This document shows positions 53,936 through 62,127 of a stretch of 64,000 bases of DNA, one piece after another. The translations under genes were made by a program, and so were the position numbers. The stretch covers positions 1 to 64,000 of the forward strand of contig NZ_LMKA01000002.1 in assembly GCF_001421435.1 (NCBI RefSeq), in the 5' to 3' direction. The notes under the pieces are model-generated. The model was not told the DNA's origin and searched no databases. It saw only the letters and a list, made by a program, of their open reading frames with translations. This DNA is from Chryseobacterium sp. Leaf201. Its GTDB lineage: Bacteria; Bacteroidota; Bacteroidia; Flavobacteriales; Weeksellaceae. Positions within the stretch are counted from its first letter, which is position 1, and every line of letters starts with the position of its first letter.

Positions 53936-55994
53936 AAACTGGTTTTTATTGGTTCTGCTGTTTTTAGCAGCGGGAATTAATGCACAAATCAAAAATCCTG
54001 TAAAATTTAAATTTACAATCAACGAATTAGGGAACAACCAGTATGAAGCCGTGCTGAATGCAACCATGGAAAGCGGCTGGCATATTTATTCCAAAGATAT
54101 TCCGGAAGATACGGGGATTCCGACTGAGTATAAAGTTTCGGGGAAAAACATTGAACTGATCGGAAAATTTACAGAAACCGGAAAAAAACATGAAGAGTTT
54201 TCTGAAGCTTTCGGAGGAAATATCGTGTATTATTCCAATACAGCGGGTTTTAAGCAGAAGTTCAGGTTAAAGGACGGAACCAAACCCGGCGATGCAGTTG
54301 CCGAAATTACCTATCAGACCTGCGACGACCGGGTCTGTCTGGCACCCAACACCCTGGAATTCACTAAACAGGTTACGCCTAAAGGTATTCCTGAGGAAAC
54401 CGCCACAGCTGAAACCGCAGAACCTGCCAAAGATTCTGTACAAGCCGTGGAAACTATTGCTGAAAACCCCAAAAAGGACGAAGTTACAGTTATGGAAACT
54501 TCAAAACTGGACCCGAAACAATTAAAGATAGTATCCATTGATTTCCAGAAACCCTTGACGGATTGCGGAACAGCCGCCGCAAAAGTGGATGAAAATTACT
54601 GGACTTATCTGTTCCTGGGCTTCATCGGAGGGCTTATTGCATTGCTTACGCCATGTGTGTTCCCTATGATCCCGCTGACGGTTTCATTTTTTACCAAAGG
54701 CAATAAAAACAAGGCAAAAGGAAAAAGAGATGCTTTGATCTACGGATTCTTCATCTTCATGATTTTTGTTTTATTAAGTGTACCCTTTCATATTATTGAC
54801 GGGATTGCAGGAAATGTATTCAACGAGATTTCCACCAGCGTATGGCTGAATATTGCATTCTTTATTATATTCATTTTCTTTGCAGGAAGCTTCTTCGGAT
54901 ACTATGACATTACGTTGCCGAGCTCAATTGCAAACAAATCTTCAAAGGCAGAAGAGGCCGGCGGAATCATCGGTATTTTCTTTATGGCCTTAACGCTTGT
55001 TATTGTTTCATTCTCCTGTACAGGTCCTATTTTGGGAAGCTTACTGGGAAGTGCCGTAACAGGTTCTACCAATGTTCCGATGCTGCTGACTTTTGCACTG
55101 GCCGGATTCGGACTGGCCTGGGCAATTATTTTCGGATTGCTGGCCCTGTTTCCGCAGGCATTACAGAGCCTTCCGAAATCAGGGGGCTGGATGAATACGG
55201 TAAAAGTGGTTTTAGGATTCGTAGAACTGGCTTTAGCCTTAAAATTCTTATCCAAAGCAGACCTTGTTTCTAAAACATTCCTGCTGAAAAGAGAGCTTTT
55301 CATCGCCATCTGGATTATTATTGCTCTTGGACTGACTTTATATTTATTCGGGCTTATCAGATTTCCGCATGATGATAAAAAACCGAAAATTTCAGTGGGC
55401 AGAAAAATTTTAGGTGTCCTGGGATTAGGGTTTGTGATCTATCTGGTACAGGGATTAATTCCTTCGGACCGCCCGAAGCTTCAGCTGCTGAGCGGAATCC
55501 TGCCTCCGCTGAATGTAAGCTACTTCCATGACGAGAAAGACGGAATCTTGGGAATGCATCCGGAGCATGATTTCTTTACTGCTGTAGAGCTCGCAAAAAA
55601 AGAAAATAAGCCTGTGTTAATTGACTTTACAGGATATGGCTGTGAAAACTGCCGGAAAATGGAAGAATTCGTCTGGAGTGAACCCGATATCCTGCCGATC
55701 CTTCAGAATGACATCGTACTGGCTTCTTTATATGTTGATGATAAAGAAGAACTTCCTGAAGACCAGAAAACAAAAATTGATTTGGGTGACGGGCAGGTAA
55801 AAAAGGTTAAAACCATTGGGGACCGCTGGAGCCTGTTCCAACAGGTGAATTTCAACAACAATTCCCAGCCGCACTATGTATTGATAACACCGGACGGAAA
55901 AGTAATCAATACTCCGGTTTCAGGATATATGCCGAAAGAGGATTTCAAAAAATTCCTGGAATGCGGTGTTAATTTCTATAAAAAGAATAAATAA
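53925..55994 (+). CDS. dsbD: Thiol:disulfide interchange protein DsbD
   Basis: A 689-residue inner-membrane reductase carrying electrons from cytoplasmic thioredoxin to the periplasm. A signal peptide (FRNWFLLVLLFLAAGINAQ) precedes the DsbD-alpha domain (about 20-150, with TYQTCDDRVCLAP). A linker leads to the eight-helix beta domain (about 225-500; LLTPCVFPMIPLT and SFSCTGPILGSLL hold its cysteine pair) and a C-terminal thioredoxin domain (about 535-689) with C573 and C576 in GCENC. The start at 53925 is preferred to 53823 because it opens the signal peptide. It overlaps tilS by 11 bases. Confidence 0.95.
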   Translation: MKFRNWFLLVLLFLAAGINAQIKNPVKFKFTINELGNNQYEAVLNATMESGWHIYSKDIPEDTGIPTEYKVSGKNIELIGKFTETGKKHEEFSEAFGGNIVYYSNTAGFKQKFRLKDGTKPGDAVAEITYQTCDDRVCLAPNTLEFTKQVTPKGIPEETATAETAEPAKDSVQAVETIAENPKKDEVTVMETSKLDPKQLKIVSIDFQKPLTDCGTAAAKVDENYWTYLFLGFIGGLIALLTPCVFPMIPLTVSFFTKGNKNKAKGKRDALIYGFFIFMIFVLLSVPFHIIDGIAGNVFNEISTSVWLNIAFFIIFIFFAGSFFGYYDITLPSSIANKSSKAEEAGGIIGIFFMALTLVIVSFSCTGPILGSLLGSAVTGSTNVPMLLTFALAGFGLAWAIIFGLLALFPQALQSLPKSGGWMNTVKVVLGFVELALALKFLSKADLVSKTFLLKRELFIAIWIIIALGLTLYLFGLIRFPHDDKKPKISVGRKILGVLGLGFVIYLVQGLIPSDRPKLQLLSGILPPLNVSYFHDEKDGILGMHPEHDFFTAVELAKKENKPVLIDFTGYGCENCRKMEEFVWSEPDILPILQNDIVLASLYVDDKEELPEDQKTKIDLGDGQVKKVKTIGDRWSLFQQVNFNNNSQPHYVLITPDGKVINTPVSGYMPKEDFKKFLECGVNFYKKNK

Positions 55995-56012
55995 CGGTTC
56001 CTTTATAAAAGC

Positions 56013-56046
56013 AAAAGCCTTATCATTTAACCGGTAAGGCTTTTTT
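56013..56046 (+). terminator. Terminator of the tilS-dsbD operon
   Basis: Stem AAAAGCCTTA/TAAGGCTTTT (56013-56022 and 56035-56044) with a 12-base loop and a T run, 18 bases after the dsbD stop. Confidence 0.85.
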
Positions 56047-56206
56047 ATGGCCCTGATTTCTAAGGTATTGTCTGAACAACTATTCAAAGAATATAAAATC
56101 AACAGATATTTACAATATCAGGTATGAAATTTGCATTAAAAACAAACAATAGAGATACTATTCTCATCTCTAAGAAATAACCGTTTAATATTTAAAAACT
56201 ACAACC

Positions 56207-56725
56207 ATGGCAGAAATCATTGCACAAGAGAAGCAGGGAGCAGGCAAACAGCGAAAAAAACCAATCCGCGTTGACATGACTCCCATGGTAGACTTAGGAT
56301 TTTTACTCATCACATTTTTTATGTTTACCACCAATTTCACAAAACCTAATGTGATGGATTTAGGGTTACCGGCAAAAGGGCCACAGCCACCTCATAATGT
56401 TGTAAAAGACAAAAATCAGGTTACTTTTATTTTAGGAAAAGACAATCGCGTTTTTTATCATCAGAGCAATAAGGAGGATTTAAACAAAAATAATTTAAAA
56501 GAAACTGATTTCAGCGGAATCAATATCACTAAAATCATTTCTGAAGCGTATGACCATGCTCCTAAAAAAGAGAACTTCACTATTATTATTGAGCCAACGG
56601 ATGATGCGAATTATAAGAATTTCGTAGATGTCCTGGACAATGTCGCAATTTCCAAAAAAGAACGCTACGGAGTAACAGACATTAAACCATGGGAAAAGAA
56701 AGTGTATGAAGAATTAACTCAATAA
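56207..56725 (+). CDS. Orphan ExbD-type biopolymer transport protein
   Basis: A 172-residue ExbD with one transmembrane helix (VDLGFLLITFFMFTTNFTKP, about 28-47) carrying Asp29. It closely resembles the second ExbD of the exbB operon (39722): both have VDMTPMVDLGFLLITFFMF, PNVMDLGLPAK, and YGVTDIKPWEKK near the end. No exbB or tonB gene is nearby, so it must share ExbB with the main locus or serve another complex. It is flanked by its own terminator. Confidence 0.92.
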   Translation: MAEIIAQEKQGAGKQRKKPIRVDMTPMVDLGFLLITFFMFTTNFTKPNVMDLGLPAKGPQPPHNVVKDKNQVTFILGKDNRVFYHQSNKEDLNKNNLKETDFSGINITKIISEAYDHAPKKENFTIIIEPTDDANYKNFVDVLDNVAISKKERYGVTDIKPWEKKVYEELTQ

Positions 56726-56790
56726 TAAATTTGAAAATAATAAGGAAAAGCTTTCCAAGCAGTATATTCATAAACAAAAGTTTAATATCG

Positions 56791-56817
56791 AAGGGCATTT
56801 CAGAATGCCCTTTTTTA
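56791..56817 (+). terminator. Terminator of the orphan exbD gene
   Basis: Stem AAGGGCATT/AATGCCCTT (56791-56799 and 56804-56812) with a TCAG loop, followed by T. Confidence 0.85.
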
Positions 56818-56819
56818 TT

Positions 56820-56827
56820 TATTTTTG
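56820..56827 (+). promoter_or_regulatory. -7 promoter element of the lipoprotein-hydrolase operon
   Basis: TATTTTTG matches TAnnTTTG, 17 bases before the ATG at 56845, partly in the terminator T run. Confidence 0.5.
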
Positions 56828-56844
56828 GGGGATAATTTTATTCA

Positions 56845-57354
56845 ATGAAAAACTTTTTAACCGCAGTGGCAGTCTCAGTTCTTATAATTTCGTGTACTAA
56901 AAAAGAAGCTTCTTCTACCGCAAACCATACGGACAGCACAAAAATCGTAGATTCCATTAATGCTGCAAGAACCAAAATAAATGACAGTATTAAATCTAAA
57001 AACCGTTTCAAAGATTTCAGCGGCACCCATAAATTCACCCATAACCTGATTAAGAATCCCGGCTCTGTAAATTTCGAAAAAATTAAGGATGAAGCAGATC
57101 ATTATAATGTTTCAGGCAATGCCGGCTCAGGAAAAAATTCTCTGAAGATTAAAGGTTTCATGGCGGTTGTTTCCGATAAACACATGAATTTCACCGGAGA
57201 AATTACCCAAAGTATTTCTGAAAATGACGGCGAAAAACCATACACACGTAAAGGTACCAAAACATTCCTGTCCAAAGACGGTGGAAAAACATTCAGGCTT
57301 CAGGATATGGTCAATGGTTCAGGATTTGTTGATTATATCGATATCCATTTTTAA
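56845..57354 (+). CDS. Uncharacterised lipoprotein
   Basis: A 169-residue lipoprotein (signal peptide ending IISC, Cys17). After a Ser/Thr/Lys-rich linker a small beta-rich domain starts near 55 (HKFTHNLIKNPGSVNFEKIK, GKNSLKIKGFMAVVSDKH, GTKTFLSKDGGKTFRLQDMV). I do not recognise the family. It is 10 bases before the alpha/beta hydrolase gene, so the two are co-transcribed. Confidence 0.8.
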   Translation: MKNFLTAVAVSVLIISCTKKEASSTANHTDSTKIVDSINAARTKINDSIKSKNRFKDFSGTHKFTHNLIKNPGSVNFEKIKDEADHYNVSGNAGSGKNSLKIKGFMAVVSDKHMNFTGEITQSISENDGEKPYTRKGTKTFLSKDGGKTFRLQDMVNGSGFVDYIDIHF

Positions 57355-57364
57355 TTATTGAATT

Positions 57365-58147
57365 ATGCTGAATTTTGAAAGAAAAGGAAACGGTAAAGAA
57401 ATCTTGGTGCTGCTTCACGGCTTCATGGAAAACCTTACAATATGGAGTGATATGGAACCACATCTTTCCGGTGATTTTTCTTTGCTGAAAATTGATCTTC
57501 CCGGCCACGGACAATCTGAAATAATGGCAGAAGTGCAGACCATGGAACTGATGGCAGAAGAAGTAAAAAAAGTACTGGATGACCAGAATATAGATAAAGT
57601 ACACCTGCTGGGACATTCAATGGGAGGCTATGTTTCGCTGGAGTTTGCCGAAAAATATCCCGAATACCTGAAAAGCCTTACCCTGTTTTTTTCCACTTAT
57701 TTTCCGGATGATGACGAAAAAAAAGAACAGCGGATCAAAAGCTACCGGATTATAAAAGACGCTTTCTCCCATTACGCCAGAGCGGGAATTCCTAATCTGT
57801 TCAACCCGAATGAGCGGGATATCCTGGAAGGGAAAATTGAAACTGCACTGGAAACTGCATTATCAACGAATAATCTCGGTGCCCTGGCTTCTGTAAAAGG
57901 TATGGTGGACAGAACCGATAAGAGAAATGTTATTGAAAATCTTGACGCGAAAATTTTAATTCTTGCCGGAAAACATGACAATGCCGTAAAAACGGATATG
58001 CTGATCAAAAATCTTCCCGACAGAACCAATATCAAATCCTATATCCTGGATTGCGGGCACAACGGGCACTGGGAAAAACCCTGCATCTGCGCAGCCATTA
58101 TCAACACGGAACTGCTTCATAACCTACCTAAAAAATTAGTTTTTTAA
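57365..58147 (+). CDS. Alpha/beta hydrolase
   Basis: A 260-residue alpha/beta-fold hydrolase. The oxyanion region is LLHGFMEN, the nucleophile S85 lies in GHSMGG, the acid is probably in LAGKHDNAV, and the His in LDCGHNGHWEKP. No signal peptide, so cytoplasmic. The substrate is unknown; the sequence resembles small-ester or lactone hydrolases. It follows the lipoprotein gene by 10 bases. Confidence 0.9.
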   Translation: MLNFERKGNGKEILVLLHGFMENLTIWSDMEPHLSGDFSLLKIDLPGHGQSEIMAEVQTMELMAEEVKKVLDDQNIDKVHLLGHSMGGYVSLEFAEKYPEYLKSLTLFFSTYFPDDDEKKEQRIKSYRIIKDAFSHYARAGIPNLFNPNERDILEGKIETALETALSTNNLGALASVKGMVDRTDKRNVIENLDAKILILAGKHDNAVKTDMLIKNLPDRTNIKSYILDCGHNGHWEKPCICAAIINTELLHNLPKKLVF

Positions 58148-58270
58148 ACATCTGTATGAAAGCATGTATAAAAGTTCAGTTTGCCGTTCATAAGAAAGAG
58201 ACTCCGGACACAGTGGCATTAATCAGGATTATTAAAAATCCCGTATCTTAGAGGGATTCAATTGTCTTAA

Positions 58271-59065
58271 ATGGGGATTTTCACATTCAAAAAAAAGAAA
58301 CCGGTTATCGGACTGACACTTTCGGGTGGCGGTATGCGCGGGATTGCTCATATTGCAGTCTTAAAGGCCCTGGAAGAGTATAACCTGAAGCCGCACATCA
58401 TTTCGGGAACCAGTGCCGGATCAATTGTCGGGGCTTTTTATTCTTTCGGAAAAACGCCTGATGAAATGATGGATATCGTAAGGAAGACTACTTTTTTCTC
58501 AAGATCCTACTTAAGGCTTACGAAGAACGGTATTTTCAGCTCAAAATTTATTTTACAGCTTTTTCACGATCATTTTCCGGAAGACGATTTTAAAATCCTG
58601 AAAATCCCGGTATATGTAGCAGCTACGGAAATGACCCACGGCATCGTGGACTTCTTCTCGGAAGGCGAACTTTTTACGCCGCTCCTGGCTTCGTCAAGTG
58701 TCCCTTTTATTTTGCCGCCGGTAAGAATCGGAGAAAAAATATATGTTGACGGCGGGGTTCTGGACAACCTGCCGATTGAACCTATTATTGATAAATGCGA
58801 TTTTCTAATCGCCTCACACGTTAATTCGATCAGCTATGACAGCCTGGAAAAAATGAGCCTGATGAAGGAATTTGACCGGATCCTGCACTTGGCCATCGCT
58901 AAATCGGTATACTCCAAAGCGAAATCCTGTGATCTCTTTTTAGATCCGCCCAAGATGACGCAGTTCAGCCTCTTCAACAAAAAATTTCTTGACGTGATGT
59001 TTCAGGAAGCGTACGAATACACCTGTAAAGCACTTGAAGAAAAAGGATATTCAAGGTTTCAGTAA
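58271..59065 (+). CDS. Patatin-like phospholipase
   Basis: A 264-residue serine lipase of the patatin/RssA type. The oxyanion motif SGGGMRG is at 18-24, the nucleophile Ser48 in GTSAGS, and the catalytic Asp160 in DGGVLDN. VAATEMTHGIVDFFS and ASSSVPFILPPVRIG are typical. It probably acts on phospholipids or acyl esters at the inner face of the membrane; no signal peptide is seen. A 7-of-8 -7 box (TATCTTAG) lies at 58244-58251. Single gene. Confidence 0.93.
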   Translation: MGIFTFKKKKPVIGLTLSGGGMRGIAHIAVLKALEEYNLKPHIISGTSAGSIVGAFYSFGKTPDEMMDIVRKTTFFSRSYLRLTKNGIFSSKFILQLFHDHFPEDDFKILKIPVYVAATEMTHGIVDFFSEGELFTPLLASSSVPFILPPVRIGEKIYVDGGVLDNLPIEPIIDKCDFLIASHVNSISYDSLEKMSLMKEFDRILHLAIAKSVYSKAKSCDLFLDPPKMTQFSLFNKKFLDVMFQEAYEYTCKALEEKGYSRFQ

Positions 59066-59105
59066 ATCTGCTGTTTCAGGAATGAGAATTAAGTATATTT
59101 TACCG

Positions 59106-60116
59106 TTACAGACGCTCCTCTCCTTCTATTCTGCTCTTAAAAGTTTCAATGGTGTCCTGCAAAGATTCATTGGATTTTCCTCCTGCTGCATTGATGTGCC
59201 CTCCTCCGCTGAAATATTTTCTTGAAAACTGGTTAACATCCATATCATCCTTGCTCCGGAAAGAAATCTTAATAAAATCATCATACAGGTCTTCCATGAA
59301 AAACGCGGCCATCTTTACCCCTAAGATGCTTAATCCGTAATTAACAAAACCTTCCGTATCCCCTTTCTGGAACCCGTATTCTTTCAGTTCTTCTCTGGTA
59401 AAGTATAAAATCGCCACTTTTCCGTCTTTTGCCACCTGGATCCGTCCTAAGATCAAAGCCAGCAGATGAAGGCGTGAAACGGTGTTGGTATCCCAGGTGT
59501 TGGAAGTGATCATGGCAGGATCTGCACCTTTTTCTATTAAATTGGCAACAATCCGGTGAGTCGTAGCACTGGTGGAACGGAAGCGGAATCCTCCGGTATC
59601 AGTCATGATACCTGTATACAGACATTCGGCAATATCTCTGTTCACCAGCTTTTCATCATCCATTGCTTCAATAAAATGATAGATCATCTGGCAGGTTGCC
59701 GGAATAACGGTATCTGAATAGACATAATCAAACGGCTCCGGCTGCTGATGGTGATCGATAAGTATTTTTTTACCGCCTGCATTGGTCAGCCAGTCTCCCA
59801 GCAGTCCGATCCTTGAAGGTGAATTGAAATCCAGACAGAAAATAACATCCGCTTCATTGATTAAATCGGAGGCAACTTTTCTTTTGTATTCCGCAATAAG
59901 CGTTTTCCTGGCTTCAGGCATCCATTTCAGGAACTTCGGGAAATCGTTGGGAACAATAACCTCAGCATGAATCCCCTTGGCTTTCAGATAATGTTTCAAC
60001 CCCAGACTGGAACCAATAGCATCACCGTCAGGATTATAATGCGTAAGAATTACTATTTTATTTTCCGGGATCAGTAAGGTATTGATTTCTAAAAGTTCTG
60101 CAGGTGTAAACATCAT
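59106..60116 (-). CDS. nrnA: DHH-family oligoribonuclease/PAP phosphatase NrnA
   Basis: A 336-residue phosphoesterase that degrades short oligonucleotides and dephosphorylates pAp. Metal ligands are in HYNPDGDAIGSS (about 26-37), CLDFNSPSR and DHHQ (121-123), and the DHHA1 domain ends with the GGGHINAAGG motif. Length is normal. Convergent with patatin (40 bases) and divergent from rpmH; a TATCTTTG box lies upstream. Confidence 0.93.
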   Translation of the reverse strand: MMFTPAELLEINTLLIPENKIVILTHYNPDGDAIGSSLGLKHYLKAKGIHAEVIVPNDFPKFLKWMPEARKTLIAEYKRKVASDLINEADVIFCLDFNSPSRIGLLGDWLTNAGGKKILIDHHQQPEPFDYVYSDTVIPATCQMIYHFIEAMDDEKLVNRDIAECLYTGIMTDTGGFRFRSTSATTHRIVANLIEKGADPAMITSNTWDTNTVSRLHLLALILGRIQVAKDGKVAILYFTREELKEYGFQKGDTEGFVNYGLSILGVKMAAFFMEDLYDDFIKISFRSKDDMDVNQFSRKYFSGGGHINAAGGKSNESLQDTIETFKSRIEGEERL

Positions 60117-60144
60117 GATGTTTATTTTTTTAAATTTGAGTTTC

Positions 60145-60152
60145 CAAAGATA
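60145..60152 (-). promoter_or_regulatory. -7 promoter element of nrnA
   Basis: Minus-strand TATCTTTG matches TAnnTTTG, 28 bases before the nrnA ATG. Confidence 0.55.
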
Positions 60153-60269
60153 GAGCTTTTAGATAAATCATCCGTATTTTTGTTACCGATATAAAAATCA
60201 TCCGGCCATCAGCCTTAAGCCGGAATGAAGAAAAAAAGATATTAATAATTAAAAAAAGATTTGCTAAAA

Positions 60270-60300
60270 TTTGCAACTTTTAAAAAAAACCATATCTTTG
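60270..60300 (+). promoter_or_regulatory. Promoter of rpmH
   Basis: TTTG (60270-60273) and TATCTTTG (60293-60300) separated by 19 bases match both Bacteroidota promoter elements. This is the best promoter in the window, fitting a ribosomal protein gene. Confidence 0.75.
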
Positions 60301-60343
60301 CAACCTGAAAAATAATAGATAATTACGATTTAAACATATAGTA

Positions 60344-60502
60344 ATGAGTAAAAGAACGTTCCAGCCATCAGAAAGAAAAAGAAGAAACAAACACGGTTTC
60401 AGAGAAAGAATGTCTACGCCAAATGGAAGAAGAGTTTTGGCTGCGAGAAGAGCTAAAGGCAGAAAGAGTTTAACTGTAAGTGCAGCACGCGCTAAGAGAT
60501 AA
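60344..60502 (+). CDS. rpmH: Large ribosomal subunit protein bL34
   Basis: A 52-residue, strongly basic protein: [20 protein letters not shown], then [20 protein letters not shown] and a C-terminal [10 protein letters not shown]. This is the L34 signature ([28 protein letters not shown]). It starts at the ATG 60344 and ends at TAA 60502. rpmH stands alone here, with a perfect promoter and a terminator; rnpA is not adjacent on the visible side. Confidence 0.96.
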   Translation: MSKRTFQPSERKRRNKHGFRERMSTPNGRRVLAARRAKGRKSLTVSAARAKR

Positions 60503-60527
60503 TCTTTATTATTATCATATACAAATC

Positions 60528-60560
60528 ATGCTTGAAAAGAAGTTTTTCAGGCATTTTTTG
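60528..60560 (+). terminator. Terminator of rpmH
   Basis: Stem ATGCTTGAAAA/TTTTCAGGCAT (one G-T pair) at 60528-60538 and 60544-60554, followed by a T run. Confidence 0.8.
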
Positions 60561-60657
60561 TTGTTAAAATTTGCCAAAATTAAAGATTATTCATCTTCTT
60601 TTTCCTATTTTTAAATTCTGAAAAATTTCTTAGAAAAAGCAATATTAAAACTGAATT

Positions 60658-61368
60658 ATGCCACATACCAATATATCAGGAGATAATATCATAACCCTTC
60701 AGCATGCAAAAATTGCACAGAAGAACTTCACGGTTCTTTCCGATGTGAATCTGAATATTAAAAAAGGAAGATTCTGTTATCTTATCGGGAAAACAGGTTC
60801 CGGAAAAAGCTCTCTGCTGAAAACCCTGTATGGGCACATCCCGTTAGTTTCAGGACATGGCGCTGTGGTGGGTTTTGATCTGGCAAAATTAAGAGCTTCT
60901 GACATCCCTAACCTGAGAAGGAAATTGGGAATTGTATTTCAGGACTTTCAGCTGCTTTCTGACAGAACGGTTGAAAAAAACCTGAAATTCGTTCTTGAAG
61001 CTACAGGATGGAACGATAAAATAAAAATTGAAGACCGGATCAATGAAGTACTGGGGAGCGTGAACATGAAGAGCAAGAAACACAAAATGCCGCATGAACT
61101 TTCCGGTGGCGAGCAGCAGCGTGTGGCGATTGCCAGAGCCCTTCTGAATCACCCTGACCTGATCCTGGCAGATGAGCCGACAGGAAACCTGGATCCGGAA
61201 ACATCAAATGAAATCATGACCGTGCTTAAGCAGGTTGCCCTTGAAAACGGAGCGGCTGTAGTAATGGCAACCCATGATTACCATATGATCCAGAATTTCC
61301 CGGGAGAAGCCATCAGATGCGAAGACGGAAAAGTTTCCGTCCTGGATACCGCAGAATTATTTGAATAA
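60658..61368 (+). CDS. ftsE: Cell division ATP-binding protein FtsE
   Basis: A 236-residue ABC ATPase. Walker A GKTGSGKSS is at 44-52, then KLGIVFQDFQLLSDRTVEKN, the LSGGEQQRVAIARALLN signature, Walker B LILADEPTGNLDP and the H-loop MATHDY. The FtsE-like parts (LRRKLGIVFQDF and TGNLDPETS) distinguish it from ordinary importers. With FtsX it activates cell-wall hydrolases at the division site. No ftsX is adjacent. The heptad array lies after its end. Confidence 0.9.
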   Translation: MPHTNISGDNIITLQHAKIAQKNFTVLSDVNLNIKKGRFCYLIGKTGSGKSSLLKTLYGHIPLVSGHGAVVGFDLAKLRASDIPNLRRKLGIVFQDFQLLSDRTVEKNLKFVLEATGWNDKIKIEDRINEVLGSVNMKSKKHKMPHELSGGEQQRVAIARALLNHPDLILADEPTGNLDPETSNEIMTVLKQVALENGAAVVMATHDYHMIQNFPGEAIRCEDGKVSVLDTAELFE

Positions 61369-61410
61369 AGTTGAATGATTGAGAAATTTATGAATTCAGA
61401 AATCACCATT

Positions 61411-61438
61411 TCTAAAATCTAAATTCTAGCTTCTATTC
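61411..61438. repeat. Degenerate TCTANNN heptads at the trmN6 3' end
   Basis: Four 7-base units TCTAAAA, TCTAAAT, TCTAGCT and TCTATTC run across the trmN6 stop codon on the plus strand. They resemble the aspS and leuS arrays but are more degenerate. Confidence 0.5.
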
Positions 61439-62127
61439 TTAAAAACATGAAACTCTTTCGTGAGTTCAAGATATGGGTCCGAGTATTGTCTCGGACTTTT
61501 TTCTATGATAAATTCAGATTCTTCCAACGCTTTTTCAGTCAATGAAAATTCAAGGATCAGCCTTTTGTTTTTAGAGCCCTCAATGCCTTTGATATGGATC
61601 TGCCGGATTAAAAACAAATGATTTTCCTGCGCCATTTTCATAAAATCATTGCCGGATTCTGCCGGGATGATTAGGGAGAAAACACCCTGTTCAGAAAGGA
61701 GTTCTGAAGATTTTGAAATGAGTTCGCGGAAGTTTAATTCAACCGTCTGCCTTGCGATTTTATCTTTTTCGGAACCGGATGCTTCAAAATAAGGCGGATT
61801 GGTAACAATTGCATCAAATTTATCCTGCGTATCAAACGTTTTAAAGTCCTGATGAATATTTTTCAGTCTTGAATGAAAAGGAGAACTTTCAAAGTTAAGC
61901 CGGGTAAGCTCTACCGCTTCCTGATTGATATCGAGTCCTAAAAATTCTGCTTTGGGGTTTCTTTGGGCCAGCATTAATGAAATAAGGCCTGTTCCCGTAC
62001 CTACTTCCAATACTTTGCGGGCATTACGGATATCTGCAAGGGATCCCAGCAGGACACCGTCTGTTCCTACCCGGAATACATCTGCCGACTGCCGGATTTC
62101 AAACTGCCTGAATACAAAAGATTTCAC
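61426..62127 (-). CDS. trmN6: tRNA1(Val) (adenine(37)-N6)-methyltransferase
   Basis: A 233-residue AdoMet methyltransferase that modifies A37 of a valine tRNA. The AdoMet loop EVGTGTGLISLMLAQ is at 41-55 and the catalytic NPPY at 110-113, with the YfiC-type N-terminus FRQFEIRQSADVFRVGTDGV. It overlaps the histidine kinase gene by one base at 62127, so it is translationally coupled to it. Confidence 0.92.
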   Translation of the reverse strand: MKSFVFRQFEIRQSADVFRVGTDGVLLGSLADIRNARKVLEVGTGTGLISLMLAQRNPKAEFLGLDINQEAVELTRLNFESSPFHSRLKNIHQDFKTFDTQDKFDAIVTNPPYFEASGSEKDKIARQTVELNFRELISKSSELLSEQGVFSLIIPAESGNDFMKMAQENHLFLIRQIHIKGIEGSKNKRLILEFSLTEKALEESEFIIEKSPRQYSDPYLELTKEFHVFKNRS

